Assembly (NCBI RefSeq): GCF_026712185.1
Contig: NZ_JAPPUX010000005.1
Coordinates: 62,001-126,000 of the forward strand
Reading direction: 5' to 3'
Length of the DNA stretch: 64,000 nt
Origin: Nocardioides pini
Lineage (GTDB): Bacteria > Actinomycetota > Actinomycetes > Propionibacteriales > Nocardioidaceae
Shown here: positions 9,142 through 17,250 of the stretch, in pieces
Numbering within the stretch: the stretch's first letter is position 1
Layout of the letters: each line of letters begins with the position of its first letter
Position numbers and translations under genes: made by a program
Notes under the pieces: generated by a model
Database searches by the model: none
What the model was told of the DNA's origin: nothing
Seen by the model: the letters and a program-made list of their open reading frames with translations, nothing else

Positions 9142-9189
9142 TCCTCGTCCAGCTCCTCGTCCAGCTCCTCGTCCGGCTCCTCGTCCGAC
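9142..9189. repeat. 12-bp tandem repeat (four copies)
   Basis: Unit TCCTCGTCCAGC at 9142, 9154, 9166 and 9178, the last two with 1-2 changes. The 290-bp gap 8952-9241 otherwise holds only the fetB terminator and the promoter of the next gene. On the minus strand the repeat reads as an acidic DEEL-type peptide, on the plus strand as poly-Ser; neither frame has a convincing start. Confidence 0.85.
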
Positions 9190-9229
9190 TGACGGGCACC
9201 ACCCCGACAGGGGCCGACCACGCCTGACC

Positions 9230-9235
9230 TAGCCT
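9230..9235 (+). promoter_or_regulatory. -10 box, leaderless MFS gene
   Basis: TAGCCT followed by 6 nt and GTG 9242. Confidence 0.6.
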
Positions 9236-9241
9236 GCGCAG

Positions 9242-10510
9242 GTGGACAGGCGACTGCTGGCGGACACCCGCCCCCTCGCCAACCCGCACTTCCGACGGCT
9301 CTGGCGGGCCAACATCATCACGGTGGTGGGGGCGCAGCTGACCGTCGTGGCGGTGCCGGCCCAGATCTACGCGACGACCGGCTCGTCGGCGTACGTCGGG
9401 CTGACGGGCGTCTTCGGCCTCGTCCCGCTGGTGGTCTTCGGGCTCTGGGGCGGCGCGCTCGCCGACGTCTTCGACCGGCGGACCCTGTTGCTGATCACCA
9501 CGACCGGCCTGATCGCGACGAGCGCGGCCTTCTGGCTCCAGGCGGCGCTCGGGGGCGACGACGTGTGGCTGCTGCTGTCCCTCTTCGCGATCCAGCAGGC
9601 GTTCTTCGCGGTCAACCAGCCCACCCGGTCGGCGCTCCTGCCGCGCATCCTCGACGCGGAGCTGCTGCCCGCGGCGAACTCGCTCAACATGACCGTCATG
9701 CAGGCCGGCGGGATCGCCGGGCCGCTGGTGGGCGGGGCGCTCATCCCGCTCGTCGGCTTCTCGTGGCTCTACCTGCTCGACAGCATCACGCTCCTCGCGA
9801 CCCTCGGGGCCGTCGTACGCCTCCCGCCCCTGCCGGTCATGGGCGTGACCGTGACGCCGGGGATCGGCGCGGTCGTCGACGGCTTCCGCTACCTGCGCAC
9901 CCAGCCGGTGCTGATGATGTCGTTCGTCGTCGACATCATCGCGATGGTCTTCGGCATGCCGCGGGCGCTGTTCCCCGAGCTGGCCGACGTCGCGTTCGGC
10001 GGTCCGAGCGAGGGCGGCGTGGCCTTCGCGCTGCTCTTCGCGGCGATCCCCGCCGGCGCCGTCGTGGGCGGCGTCCTGTCCGGGTGGGTGTCACGCGTGG
10101 AGCGGCAGGGCCTGGCCGTGATCGTGTCGATCCTCGTGTGGGGCGTGGCGATGGTCGGCTTCGGCGTCGCCGCCATGCTCGCGCCGCTCGCCCCCGCCCT
10201 GTTCCTCGGCATCGCGGTGCTGATGCTCGCGGTCGGAGGCGCCGCCGACATGGCCTCCGCCGCCTTCCGTACGTCGATGCTGCAGGCCGCGGCCGACGAC
10301 TCCGTGCGCGGGCGGCTGCAGGGGATCTTCATCGTCGTGGTCGCCGGCGGCCCGCGCGTCGCCGACGTCCTGCACGGCGCGACCGCCGCGGTGACCGGCG
10401 CCGCCGTCGCGGCCGCAGGTGGCGGGGTGCTCGTGATCATCGGCACGGTCCTCGCCGCCCTCGCGGTGCCGGCGTTCGTGCGCTACCGGGTGACCCGGGT
10501 CGCGGCCTGA
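9242..10510 (+). CDS. MFS exporter (EntS-like)
   Basis: 422-residue, 12-TM major facilitator. The N-terminus LANPHFRRLWRANIITVVGA is typical of the EntS/MFS_3 group that exports siderophores, macrolides or other small molecules. The MFS motif A equivalent ALADVFDRRTLLL lies between TM2 and TM3, and NQPTRSALLPRIL between TM4 and TM5. GTG start, leaderless promoter TAGCCT at 9230. It is followed 32 bp later by a small kinase gene with its own promoter. No siderophore genes are nearby, so the substrate is unknown. Confidence 0.88.
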   Translation: MDRRLLADTRPLANPHFRRLWRANIITVVGAQLTVVAVPAQIYATTGSSAYVGLTGVFGLVPLVVFGLWGGALADVFDRRTLLLITTTGLIATSAAFWLQAALGGDDVWLLLSLFAIQQAFFAVNQPTRSALLPRILDAELLPAANSLNMTVMQAGGIAGPLVGGALIPLVGFSWLYLLDSITLLATLGAVVRLPPLPVMGVTVTPGIGAVVDGFRYLRTQPVLMMSFVVDIIAMVFGMPRALFPELADVAFGGPSEGGVAFALLFAAIPAGAVVGGVLSGWVSRVERQGLAVIVSILVWGVAMVGFGVAAMLAPLAPALFLGIAVLMLAVGGAADMASAAFRTSMLQAAADDSVRGRLQGIFIVVVAGGPRVADVLHGATAAVTGAAVAAAGGGVLVIIGTVLAALAVPAFVRYRVTRVAA

Positions 10511-10530
10511 CCCGGCGAACGCCGGTGGTC

Positions 10531-10536
10531 TACGGT
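10531..10536 (+). promoter_or_regulatory. -10 box, leaderless kinase gene
   Basis: TACGGT followed by 6 nt and GTG 10543. Confidence 0.6.
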
Positions 10537-10542
10537 CGCCCC

Positions 10543-11055
10543 GTGGACGAACCGAGGTCGGTGCTGGTCGTCACCGGCGCGGCGGCGACCGGGAAGTCGA
10601 CGATCGGTGACCACCTCCGGGGCCGCAGCGGGCTGGTGGTGATCGACGGGGACGTCCTCGGCCGCGGCGCGGCAGCGACGTCGTACGGCCGGCGCGACTA
10701 CGTCGGCTTCTGGCGCCACGCGCTCGCGGTCTGCCGCGAGGTCAGGACCAACGGCCTGGTGCCCGTCGTGCCGTGCATCTGCCTGCCCGACCAGGTGCTC
10801 GCGGCCGTGGAGGACGAGACCGTCCACTTCCTCGCCCTGCTCAGCGACCCCGACACGGTCCGCCGCCGGATCGCCGCGCGCACGGGCTTGTCCGACGTCC
10901 CGTCACCCGAGTCCCACGTCGACCTCGACCACCGGCTGCGCGAGGTCGTGGACGTGCCGGCTCCGCACACCTGGACGACCCACGACGTCACCGCGGGCGA
11001 CGTACGCCGCACGCGCGAGGTCGGGGCGGGCTGGGCCGCCGGTCACGCCCCCTGA
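10543..11055 (+). CDS. P-loop nucleotide/small-molecule kinase
   Basis: 170-residue P-loop protein. Walker A is GAAATGKST (about residues 12-20), followed by VIDGDVLG, where the aspartates resemble the substrate-binding strand of gluconate, shikimate or AAA_33-type kinases. Basic residues in DTVRRRIAAR match a lid segment. It is probably a soluble kinase phosphorylating a small metabolite or nucleoside. GTG 10543 is supported by the leaderless -10 TACGGT. The stop overlaps the left arm of a large hairpin. Confidence 0.75.
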   Translation: MDEPRSVLVVTGAAATGKSTIGDHLRGRSGLVVIDGDVLGRGAAATSYGRRDYVGFWRHALAVCREVRTNGLVPVVPCICLPDQVLAAVEDETVHFLALLSDPDTVRRRIAARTGLSDVPSPESHVDLDHRLREVVDVPAPHTWTTHDVTAGDVRRTREVGAGWAAGHAP

Positions 11056-11135
11056 CAGATCGTGGAGTCCTGGTGCCACCTGGTGGCTCGAGGACTCCAC
11101 GATCTGTCGGGAGTCACCGGATATCCGGTGACTCC
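11054..11135. terminator. Double palindrome between convergent genes
   Basis: An 18-bp perfect inverted repeat (arms 11054-11071 and 11091-11108; left arm GACAGATCGTGGAGTCCT) with a 19-nt loop is followed by a perfect 26-bp palindrome at 11110-11135 centred on GGATATCC. The kinase gene enters from the left and the aldo/keto reductase ends at 11161 from the right, so bidirectional termination is the simplest role. The arms are unusually long and perfect. Confidence 0.75.
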
Positions 11136-11160
11136 AGGCGGCGCGCCGGGCAGGCAGACC

Positions 11161-12171
11161 TCAGACGACGCGGGCCTTCGGCATCCCCTCGGCGGTCTTG
11201 CCGGGGTCGCGCACGACGACGGAGCCGAGGGCGTCGTCGATGCGGGACATCACGTCCGCGTCGAGCGTCACACCGGCGGCCTTGACGTTGTCGGCGACCT
11301 GCTCGGGGCGGGAGGCACCGACGAGGGCGGCGGCGACGTTGTCGTTCTGCAGCACCCAGGCGATCGCGAGCTGGGCCATGGTCAGGCCGCAGTCCTTCGC
11401 GACCGGCTCGAGGTCCTGCACCGCGGCCAGCACGTCGTCGCGCATGAAGCGCGAGATCATGTCGGCGCCGCCCTTGGTGTCGGTGGCGCGCGAGCCCTCG
11501 GGCGGGGCCTGGCCGGGCTTGTACTTGCCCGTCAGCACGCCCTGCGCGATCGGGCTCCAGACGATCTGCGAGACGCCGAGCTCCTTCGACGTCGGCACGA
11601 CCTCGTCCTCGATGACGCGCCACAGCATGGAGTACTGCGGCTGGCTCGAGATCAGCTGGAAGCCGAGCTCCTTCGACAGCTCCACGCCGGCGCGGATCTG
11701 GTCGGCGGTCCACTCGCTGACGCCGATGTAGAGCGCCTTGCCCTGTCGCACGATGTCGGCGAAGGCCTGCATCGTCTCCTCGAGCGGGGTCTCCACGTCG
11801 TAGCGGTGGGCCTGGTAGAGGTCGACGTAGTCGGTCTGCAGCCGCTGCAGGGAGCCGTTGATCGACTCCATGATGTGCTTGCGTGACAGGCCGGTGTCGT
11901 TCTTGCCCTTCGGACCGGTCGGCCAGTAGACCTTCGTGAAGATCTCCAGCGACTCGCGCCGCTCGCCCTTCAGCGCCTCGCCGAGCACGGTCTCCGCTGC
12001 GGTGTTCGCGTAGACGTCAGCCGTGTCGAACGTCGAGATCCCCTCGTCGAGCGCCGCGCGCACGCACTGGGTGGCGACGTCGTTCTCGACCTGGGAGCCG
12101 TGGGTGAGCCAGTTGCCGTAGGTGATCTCGGAGATCTTCAGTCCGCTGTTGCCGAGGTATCGGAATTCCAT
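11161..12171 (-). CDS. Aldo/keto reductase
   Basis: 336-residue NADPH-dependent oxidoreductase with an (alpha/beta)8 barrel. The catalytic tetrad is visible as Asp and Tyr in FDTADVYAN, Lys in IFTKVYW and His in LYQAHRYD. The N-terminus YLGNSGLKISEITYGNW resembles the AKR6/YghZ subgroup related to K+ channel beta subunits, which reduces aldehydes such as methylglyoxal. ATG 12171 follows TAGTGT (12179-12184) by 7 nt. Substrate not determinable. Confidence 0.92.
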   Translation of the reverse strand: MEFRYLGNSGLKISEITYGNWLTHGSQVENDVATQCVRAALDEGISTFDTADVYANTAAETVLGEALKGERRESLEIFTKVYWPTGPKGKNDTGLSRKHIMESINGSLQRLQTDYVDLYQAHRYDVETPLEETMQAFADIVRQGKALYIGVSEWTADQIRAGVELSKELGFQLISSQPQYSMLWRVIEDEVVPTSKELGVSQIVWSPIAQGVLTGKYKPGQAPPEGSRATDTKGGADMISRFMRDDVLAAVQDLEPVAKDCGLTMAQLAIAWVLQNDNVAAALVGASRPEQVADNVKAAGVTLDADVMSRIDDALGSVVVRDPGKTAEGMPKARVV

Positions 12172-12178
12172 CTCTCCG

Positions 12179-12184
12179 ACACTA
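12179..12184 (-). promoter_or_regulatory. -10 box, leaderless aldo/keto reductase
   Basis: Minus-strand TAGTGT, 7 nt before ATG 12171. Confidence 0.55.
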
Positions 12185-12196
12185 GCGAGGGCCGGG

Positions 12197-12424
12197 TCAG
12201 TCGAGCACGACCAGGACGTCGCCGTCCTGCACGACGTCGCCCTCGGTCACCCTGATGGCGGTGACGGTGCCGGCGCGCTCGGCCAGCATCGGGATCTCCA
12301 TCTTCATCGACTCCAGGAGCACGACGGTGTCGCCGGCCTCGACGCGGTCGCCCTCGGCGACCTCGATGGTGAGGACGTTGGCGACCAGCTCGGAGACGAT
12401 CTCGAGGGAGGTGGGGCGGGCCAT
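12197..12424 (-). CDS. Stand-alone biotin/lipoyl carrier domain protein
   Basis: 75-residue protein consisting of one biotinyl domain. The biotinylation motif ESMKMEIPM sits centrally, with symmetric VxEGDxVxxGD and VTEGDVVQDGD turns on either side. In actinobacteria such small BCCP-like proteins partner acyl-CoA carboxylases, but no carboxylase gene is adjacent here; the nearest is at 46-49.5 kb. ATG 12424 follows TAGCGT (12432-12437) by 7 nt. Confidence 0.88.
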   Translation of the reverse strand: MARPTSLEIVSELVANVLTIEVAEGDRVEAGDTVVLLESMKMEIPMLAERAGTVTAIRVTEGDVVQDGDVLVVLD

Positions 12425-12431
12425 GCGCCCG

Positions 12432-12437
12432 ACGCTA
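12432..12437 (-). promoter_or_regulatory. -10 box, leaderless biotin carrier gene
   Basis: Minus-strand TAGCGT, 7 nt before ATG 12424. Confidence 0.55.
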
Positions 12438-12480
12438 GCGGTTACCCGGGCGTACACCCCGATCTCCTGCCTGGCAGGGC

Positions 12481-13767
12481 TCAGAGCTCGGCGAAGCGGC
12501 GCGGCTCGGGACGGTGCGGACCCGCCTCCTCGGCGCGGCGTCCGCCGCGTCCCTTCGGCCCGGTGAGGGCGAGGTCCGCGCGGATCACGAGCCAGCCGAT
12601 GAGCAGGCCCAGGACGAGGGAGTACGCCGCCCGCAGGCCGGCCTCGAGGTAGGAGGTGTCCGGCGAGACGAGCCCCGTCGCCAGCGGCACGGTGGCGGCG
12701 ACGCCGAAGGCGCAGAACCACCACCCTTGGCGCCGGCGGGCGCGGACGTGGGTGCCCCACACCAGCGCGGGGATGCCGAGCAGGACCACGAGCGGCCGCG
12801 GGAACGCCCCGATGCGGGCCGCGGTCGAGTCGGCGAAGTCGAGGACCGACGACACGAAGCTCTGGGCGCCGTAGCGCCGCAGCAGCTCGGCGTACGCCAG
12901 CGTCGCGAAGAGGACGCCGAGGCCGATGGCGACGACGATCATCCCGCGCCGCCCGAGGCCGTGCAGGCCCGCGCCGAGGCGGTAGACGATCGCGAGCACG
13001 AGGACGAGCGCGAGGAGGAGCGAGACGATCTCGAAGCGCTCGATCGCCACGGTGGGCTCGAAGCCGACCGCGGCGAAGGCGGTGACCGCGGCGACGAGGG
13101 CGGCGACCAGCGCCTCGCGCATCGCCTTCCAGCCGGTGATCGCCGGCACCGTCACCATGACGGCGTAGACGCTGCCGACCACGCAGGTCATCACCGCCGC
13201 GCCCGTCGGGAGCACGCGCCCACCCACGAGGAGGCTCGCCACGGCGAGGACCAGCGCCAGGCCGGCGGACACGAGCGCGCGGCCGGCGGTGCGCGTCGCG
13301 AGCAGCCAGGAGAGCGCGGTGACGACGGCCGTGGCGCCGACGCCGTCGAGCCACGCGGGTGCGGTGCCCGTGTCGCCCACGGCGGGGATGTCGCTCAGCG
13401 TGCCGCTGAGGGCCGACCAGCCCAGTGCTGCCGCGCCGAGGATGAGGACGCCGAACCAGAAGGCCAGCAGCGACCGACGGGGTCCGTCGGCTCCGGTCTC
13501 GTCCGGCGTGCCGGCGGTGGGCTCGGCGGTCGGGGCAGGGGCCTGCTCCGCGACGGGCGCGGGCGTCGGGGTCGGCGGCGGCGGGGTGACCGGCGTGACC
13601 GGGGCGGCCGGCTCGGCGGCCGGTGCTGCGGCCTCGTCCCGGACCACCGGGGCGGGCTCGGGCGCGGGCGGCGCCTTCCGCTTCAGCCGCAGCCGCGAGG
13701 GCGGGCGCTCGGCAGCCCGCTTGCCGCGGGAGGACCCGCGGGTGCTGTCGGAGGAGGGGGAAGGCAC
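12481..13767 (-). CDS. Pro-rich-tailed multi-TM membrane protein
   Basis: 428-residue protein. Residues 1-100 are a basic then Pro/Ala/Glu-rich cytoplasmic tail (TPPPPTPTPAPV). About ten hydrophobic helices follow, and the C-terminus is short and charged. No catalytic motif was recognised. GTG 13767 is chosen as the first start after the nitrilase gene, 11 bp from its stop; TAACCT lies 8 nt upstream. Function unknown. Confidence 0.7.
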   Translation of the reverse strand: MPSPSSDSTRGSSRGKRAAERPPSRLRLKRKAPPAPEPAPVVRDEAAAPAAEPAAPVTPVTPPPPTPTPAPVAEQAPAPTAEPTAGTPDETGADGPRRSLLAFWFGVLILGAAALGWSALSGTLSDIPAVGDTGTAPAWLDGVGATAVVTALSWLLATRTAGRALVSAGLALVLAVASLLVGGRVLPTGAAVMTCVVGSVYAVMVTVPAITGWKAMREALVAALVAAVTAFAAVGFEPTVAIERFEIVSLLLALVLVLAIVYRLGAGLHGLGRRGMIVVAIGLGVLFATLAYAELLRRYGAQSFVSSVLDFADSTAARIGAFPRPLVVLLGIPALVWGTHVRARRRQGWWFCAFGVAATVPLATGLVSPDTSYLEAGLRAAYSLVLGLLIGWLVIRADLALTGPKGRGGRRAEEAGPHRPEPRRFAEL

Positions 13768-13778
13768 GACGGAGCAGG

Positions 13779-14561
13779 TTACAGCCGTCGGTTGGCCAGC
13801 GACGGATTGGTGCGGCGGGCCTCGTCGAGGTCGGCGCGGTCCAGGACGGCGTCGACGACCTGCTCGGAGCCGTCGGCCTCGGCGAGGACGTCCCCCAGCG
13901 GGCCGATGACCGCGGAGTGCCCGACGTAGCGCGGCTCGGGCTGCCCGGCGCCGACGACGAAGCAGGTGTTCTCGATGGCCCGGGCGGCGAGCAGGGTGCG
14001 CCAGTGCGCGACCTTGCGGTCGCCGGGCAGCCACGCCGCCGGCACGACGAGGACCTCGGCGCCCGCGTCGACCAGGCGCCGCGCCAGCTCGGGGAACCGC
14101 AGGTCGTAGCAGGTCATCAGCCCGACCTGCCAGCCGCCGACGTCGACGACCACCGGCTCGACGGCGCCGCCCGTGAGGCGGTCGGACTCCCGGTAGCCGA
14201 AGGAGTCGTAGAGGTGGATCTTGCGGTACGTCGCCGGGTCGGGGCCGGCCGCGACGAGCGTGTTGAACGGTCGGGCGGGGTCGTCCGCGACCTCGAACAT
14301 CCCGGCCACCACGGTGGCGGAGGTGGCGTCGGCGACGCGCGCGACCTCACGGGCGAACGGCCCGTCGACCCGCTCGGCGAAGGGACTGACGTCGGACCCG
14401 GCCTGGCCGAAGTCGCGGGCGAAGGCCTCCGGCAGGACGACCAGGTCGGCTCCCGGCTCCACCTCGGCGAGGCGGGCGCGGTTGGCGTCCGGGTCCAGTC
14501 CGCTCGCCCACTGGTGGACGCGCACGCGCAGCTGCTCGTTCAACCGTGGGGTGGGGGCCAT
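13779..14561 (-). CDS. Carbon-nitrogen hydrolase (nitrilase superfamily)
   Basis: 260-residue amidase-type enzyme with the Glu-Lys-Cys triad: Glu in LVVLPEAFA, Lys in YRKIHLYDSF, Cys in LMTCYDLRFPE. The family includes Nit1/Nit2, omega-amidase and deaminated-glutathione amidase; YRKIHLYD favours the Nit1/Nit2-like branch, which repairs deaminated glutathione or hydrolyses alpha-keto amides. ATG 14561 follows TACGCT (14568-14573) by 6 nt. The gene is divergent from the MobA-like gene. Confidence 0.92.
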   Translation of the reverse strand: MAPTPRLNEQLRVRVHQWASGLDPDANRARLAEVEPGADLVVLPEAFARDFGQAGSDVSPFAERVDGPFAREVARVADATSATVVAGMFEVADDPARPFNTLVAAGPDPATYRKIHLYDSFGYRESDRLTGGAVEPVVVDVGGWQVGLMTCYDLRFPELARRLVDAGAEVLVVPAAWLPGDRKVAHWRTLLAARAIENTCFVVGAGQPEPRYVGHSAVIGPLGDVLAEADGSEQVVDAVLDRADLDEARRTNPSLANRRL

Positions 14562-14567
14562 GCTCCC

Positions 14568-14573
14568 AGCGTA
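14568..14573 (-). promoter_or_regulatory. -10 box, leaderless nitrilase gene
   Basis: Minus-strand TACGCT, 6 nt before ATG 14561. Confidence 0.6.
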
Positions 14574-14628
14574 GAGCGGTCGCCCGGCGGCCGCCGTCCG
14601 GCGCTCGCGCGGCTGCGAGGATGCCCGC

Positions 14629-15207
14629 ATGGACCTCGACCTCACCGCCGGCGGCTTCTGCGGCGTGGTGCTCGCGGGCGGCACGGCCGCGCGGATGGAC
14701 GGCGTCGACAAGGCGTCCGTCGAGCTGGCCGGCCGCTCGCTCCTGGCGTACGCCGTCGATGCGTTCCTCGACGCCGACGAGGTCGTGGTGGTCGGACCGG
14801 ACACCGTGCGGACCGCGCGACCGGTGACCTTCGTGGTCGAGGACCCGCCCCGCGGCGGGCCGGTGGCCGGGCTGCTCACCGGGGTGGACGCGCTGCTGCG
14901 CGAGCCACGCCTCGTCGGTGTCCTCGCGGTGGACATGCCGCGGGTCACCGCGGCGACGATGCGCCGCCTGCGCGAGGCGGCGGCCGGCCGGGACGGTGCG
15001 TTCCTGGTCGACGGCGACGGCCGGCGCCAGCTGGCCGGGGTGCTCGACGCGGCCCGCCTGGACGTCGTACGACCCGACCGCGAGGGTCAGCACGGGATGG
15101 CGCTGCACCGGCTGCTCGCGCGGCTGGACCTCGCCGAGGTGCCGGCGACCGGCGAGGAGGCGGTCGACGTCGACTCGTGGGCCGACCTGCGGGACCTGCG
15201 GCGCTGA
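14629..15207 (+). CDS. mobA: MobA-like nucleotidyltransferase
   Basis: 192-residue Rossmann-fold NTP transferase. The N-terminal loop VVLAGGTAARMDGVDKA matches the GTP-binding LAGGxxxRMGxxK signature, with Asp in place of one Gly. VEDPPRGGPVAGL and AVDMPRV (metal-binding DMP) follow. MobA attaches GMP to molybdopterin to form the bis-MGD cofactor. The next gene encodes a DUF6457 protein, commonly found beside or fused to mobA in actinobacteria. ATG 14629 follows GAGGAT by 6 nt. Confidence 0.83.
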   Translation: MDLDLTAGGFCGVVLAGGTAARMDGVDKASVELAGRSLLAYAVDAFLDADEVVVVGPDTVRTARPVTFVVEDPPRGGPVAGLLTGVDALLREPRLVGVLAVDMPRVTAATMRRLREAAAGRDGAFLVDGDGRRQLAGVLDAARLDVVRPDREGQHGMALHRLLARLDLAEVPATGEEAVDVDSWADLRDLRR

Positions 15208-15253
15208 CCGGCCTCCCTTGCCGCACGCGGGTGGGGTGCGAGACATTGGCCTC

Positions 15254-15577
15254 GTGAATCTCCACGACTGGATCGACGAGCTCGCCGACGTGCTCGACGT
15301 CGAGACCGAGGTCGACGAGGGCCTGGTCCTCGACCTCGCCCGCGTGGCGGCGCAGAACGTGCAGAGGACCGCGGCGCCGATCACCGCCTACCTCCTCGGG
15401 GTGGCGGTCGGGGCGGGCGACGCGAACCCCGAGCAGGTCGAGCGGCTCGCCGCGCGCGCCCAGCAGCTCGCCGAGAGCTGGGACCGGCCGGCCGACGCGA
15501 AGGACCCCGACGACATCGACGACGAGGTGCCCGACGACTCCTCGGTCGACCACTCCAGCGACCTCTACGAGGACTGA
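15254..15577 (+). CDS. DUF6457 protein
   Basis: 107-residue acidic protein starting NLHDWIDELADVLDV, with VLDLARVAAQNVQR in the middle and an Asp/Glu-rich tail. DUF6457 proteins accompany molybdenum-cofactor genes, consistent with mobA just upstream; a cofactor role is inference. GTG 15254 follows GACATT by 6 nt (leaderless pattern). The quinone oxidoreductase gene begins 5 bp after its stop. Confidence 0.75.
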   Translation: MNLHDWIDELADVLDVETEVDEGLVLDLARVAAQNVQRTAAPITAYLLGVAVGAGDANPEQVERLAARAQQLAESWDRPADAKDPDDIDDEVPDDSSVDHSSDLYED

Positions 15578-15581
15578 TCAC

Positions 15582-16550
15582 GTGCGTGCTGCCGTCGCCA
15601 CCGGGTCCGGTGGGCCCGACGTCCTGTCCGTCGGCGAGGTCGACGACCCGCGCCCGGCCGCCGGGGAGGTGCTGCTCGACGTGGTCGCCACCGCCGTCAA
15701 CCGGGCCGACACCCTGCAGCGGCAGGGCTTCTACCCGCCGCCGCCCGGCGCCTCCGACGTCCTGGGGCTCGAGTGCAGCGGCCGCATCGCCGAGCTCGGC
15801 GAGGGCGTCGAGGGCTGGAAGGTCGGTGACGAGGTGTGCGCGCTGCTCGCCGGCGGGGGGTACGCCGCCCGCGTGGCCGTGCCCGTCGGTCAGGTCATGC
15901 CGGTTCCGTCCGGCGTCTCCCTCGTCGAGGCGGCCTGCCTGCCCGAGGTCGCGGCGACCGTCTGGTCCAACGTCTTCATGACCGCCCACCTCGCGAAGGG
16001 GGAGCGCTTCCTCGTGCACGGCGGCGGCGGTGGCATCGGCACGATGGCGATCCAGCTCGCGGCCGCCCGCGGCGCCGAGGTCTACACGACCGCCGGGTCC
16101 CCGGAGACCCTCGAGCTGTGCCGCTCGCTCGGCGCGGAGCGGGCGATCAGCTACCGCGACGAGGACTTCGTCGAGGTGCTCACCGAGGCCGGCGGCGCCG
16201 ACGTCATCCTCGACAACATGGGGGCGTCCTACCTCGGCCGCAACGTCTCCGCCCTCGCCACCGGCGGCCGCCTGGTCATCATCGGGATGCAGGGCGGCTC
16301 GAAGGGCGAGCTCGACATCAACGCCCTCCTGCGCAAGCGCTCGTCCGTGACCGCCACCTCGCTCCGCGCCCGCCCGCTCGCCGAGAAGGCGCAGATCTGC
16401 TGCGGGGTGGTCGAGGACGTCTGGCCGCTCGTCGCGTCCGGCCAGGTGCGCCCCATCGTCGAGACCACCCTCCCGCTCGAGGAGGTCGCCCGCGCCCACC
16501 AGCTGATGGACGACGGCGGGCGCGCCGGGAAGATCGTCCTGACCCTCTGA
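15582..16550 (+). CDS. Zinc-type NAD(P)H quinone oxidoreductase (TP53I3-like)
   Basis: 322-residue MDR-superfamily enzyme. The GroES-like N-terminal domain has NRADTLQRQGFYPPPPGA and LGLECSGRI; the Rossmann domain has the cofactor loop VHGGGGGIGTMAIQLA. Structural zinc cysteines are absent, as in the quinone-reductase branch. It reduces quinones or activated alkenes with NADPH. Starts at GTG 15582, 4 nt after the DUF6457 stop, so probably co-transcribed with it. Confidence 0.92.
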   Translation: MRAAVATGSGGPDVLSVGEVDDPRPAAGEVLLDVVATAVNRADTLQRQGFYPPPPGASDVLGLECSGRIAELGEGVEGWKVGDEVCALLAGGGYAARVAVPVGQVMPVPSGVSLVEAACLPEVAATVWSNVFMTAHLAKGERFLVHGGGGGIGTMAIQLAAARGAEVYTTAGSPETLELCRSLGAERAISYRDEDFVEVLTEAGGADVILDNMGASYLGRNVSALATGGRLVIIGMQGGSKGELDINALLRKRSSVTATSLRARPLAEKAQICCGVVEDVWPLVASGQVRPIVETTLPLEEVARAHQLMDDGGRAGKIVLTL

Positions 16551-16586
16551 GCCCTCGGGCCGGACGGGCCGCCACCGGGCGGGCCC

Positions 16587-16592
16587 TAGGGT
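16587..16592 (+). promoter_or_regulatory. -10 box, leaderless bpa
   Basis: TAGGGT, 6 nt before ATG 16599. Confidence 0.65.
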
Positions 16593-16598
16593 TGGACC

Positions 16599-17246
16599 AT
16601 GAGCGACCAGCAGCAGCCCGAGCCCACCGGCGGTCCCACCGGCCAGGGGGAAGAGGACCAGGTCGTGGTCGTCGGCCCCGACGGCCAGCCCATCGGCACG
16701 ATCCCGGCGAGCGCGCTCCCGGCGATGACGCAGGGCGCCGACGCGGGTGACGACGAGGACGGCGACGGCGAGCGCCACATCACCGAGCTGGTCGAGCAGC
16801 CGGCGAAGGTGATGCGGATCGGCAGCATGATCCGCCAGCTGCTCGAGGAGGTGAAGGCCGCGCCGCTCGACGAGGCGAGCCGCAACCGCCTCAAGGACAT
16901 CCACGCCGCCTCCATCAAGGAGCTCGAGACCGGTCTCGCGCCCGAGCTCGTGGAGGAGCTCGAGCGGCTGTCGCTGCCGTTCACCGAGGACGGCACGCCG
17001 TCGGAGGGTGAGCTCCGCATCGCCCAGGCCCAGCTCGTGGGCTGGCTCGAGGGCCTGTTCCACGGCATCCAGACCGCGATCTACGCCCAGCAGATGGCCT
17101 CGCGCGCCCAGCTCGAGCAGATGCGCCGCGCGCTCCCGGCGGGCCACGGCGGCCCCGCCGCCCAGCAGCCGACCGGCATGCCCACCATGCCCACCGGCGG
17201 GGGCGACGACGACTCCGCCGGCAGCCGCGGCGGGATGTACCTCTGA
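16599..17246 (+). CDS. bpa: Bacterial proteasome activator Bpa/PafE
   Basis: 215-residue DUF2587 protein. The disordered acidic N-terminus is followed by the conserved four-helix core (about 60-165: ITELVEQPAKVMRIGSMIRQ, LKDIHAASIKELETGLAPEL, GWLEGLFHGIQTAIYAQQM), a Gly/Pro-rich linker and the C-terminal tail GGMYL. The Hb-Tyr-X ending (MYL) is what docks on the 20S core; mycobacterial Bpa ends similarly in GQYL. Bpa forms an ATP-independent ring that opens the gate and feeds unfolded proteins. ATG 16599 has a leaderless promoter. No other proteasome genes are in the window. Confidence 0.93.
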   Translation: MSDQQQPEPTGGPTGQGEEDQVVVVGPDGQPIGTIPASALPAMTQGADAGDDEDGDGERHITELVEQPAKVMRIGSMIRQLLEEVKAAPLDEASRNRLKDIHAASIKELETGLAPELVEELERLSLPFTEDGTPSEGELRIAQAQLVGWLEGLFHGIQTAIYAQQMASRAQLEQMRRALPAGHGGPAAQQPTGMPTMPTGGGDDDSAGSRGGMYL

Positions 17247-17250
17247 CGCC

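Noticed and set aside
12465..12481. Terminator CCTGCC/GGCAGG upstream of 12481
   Set aside because: Only a 6-bp stem with a 1-nt loop; too weak to call.
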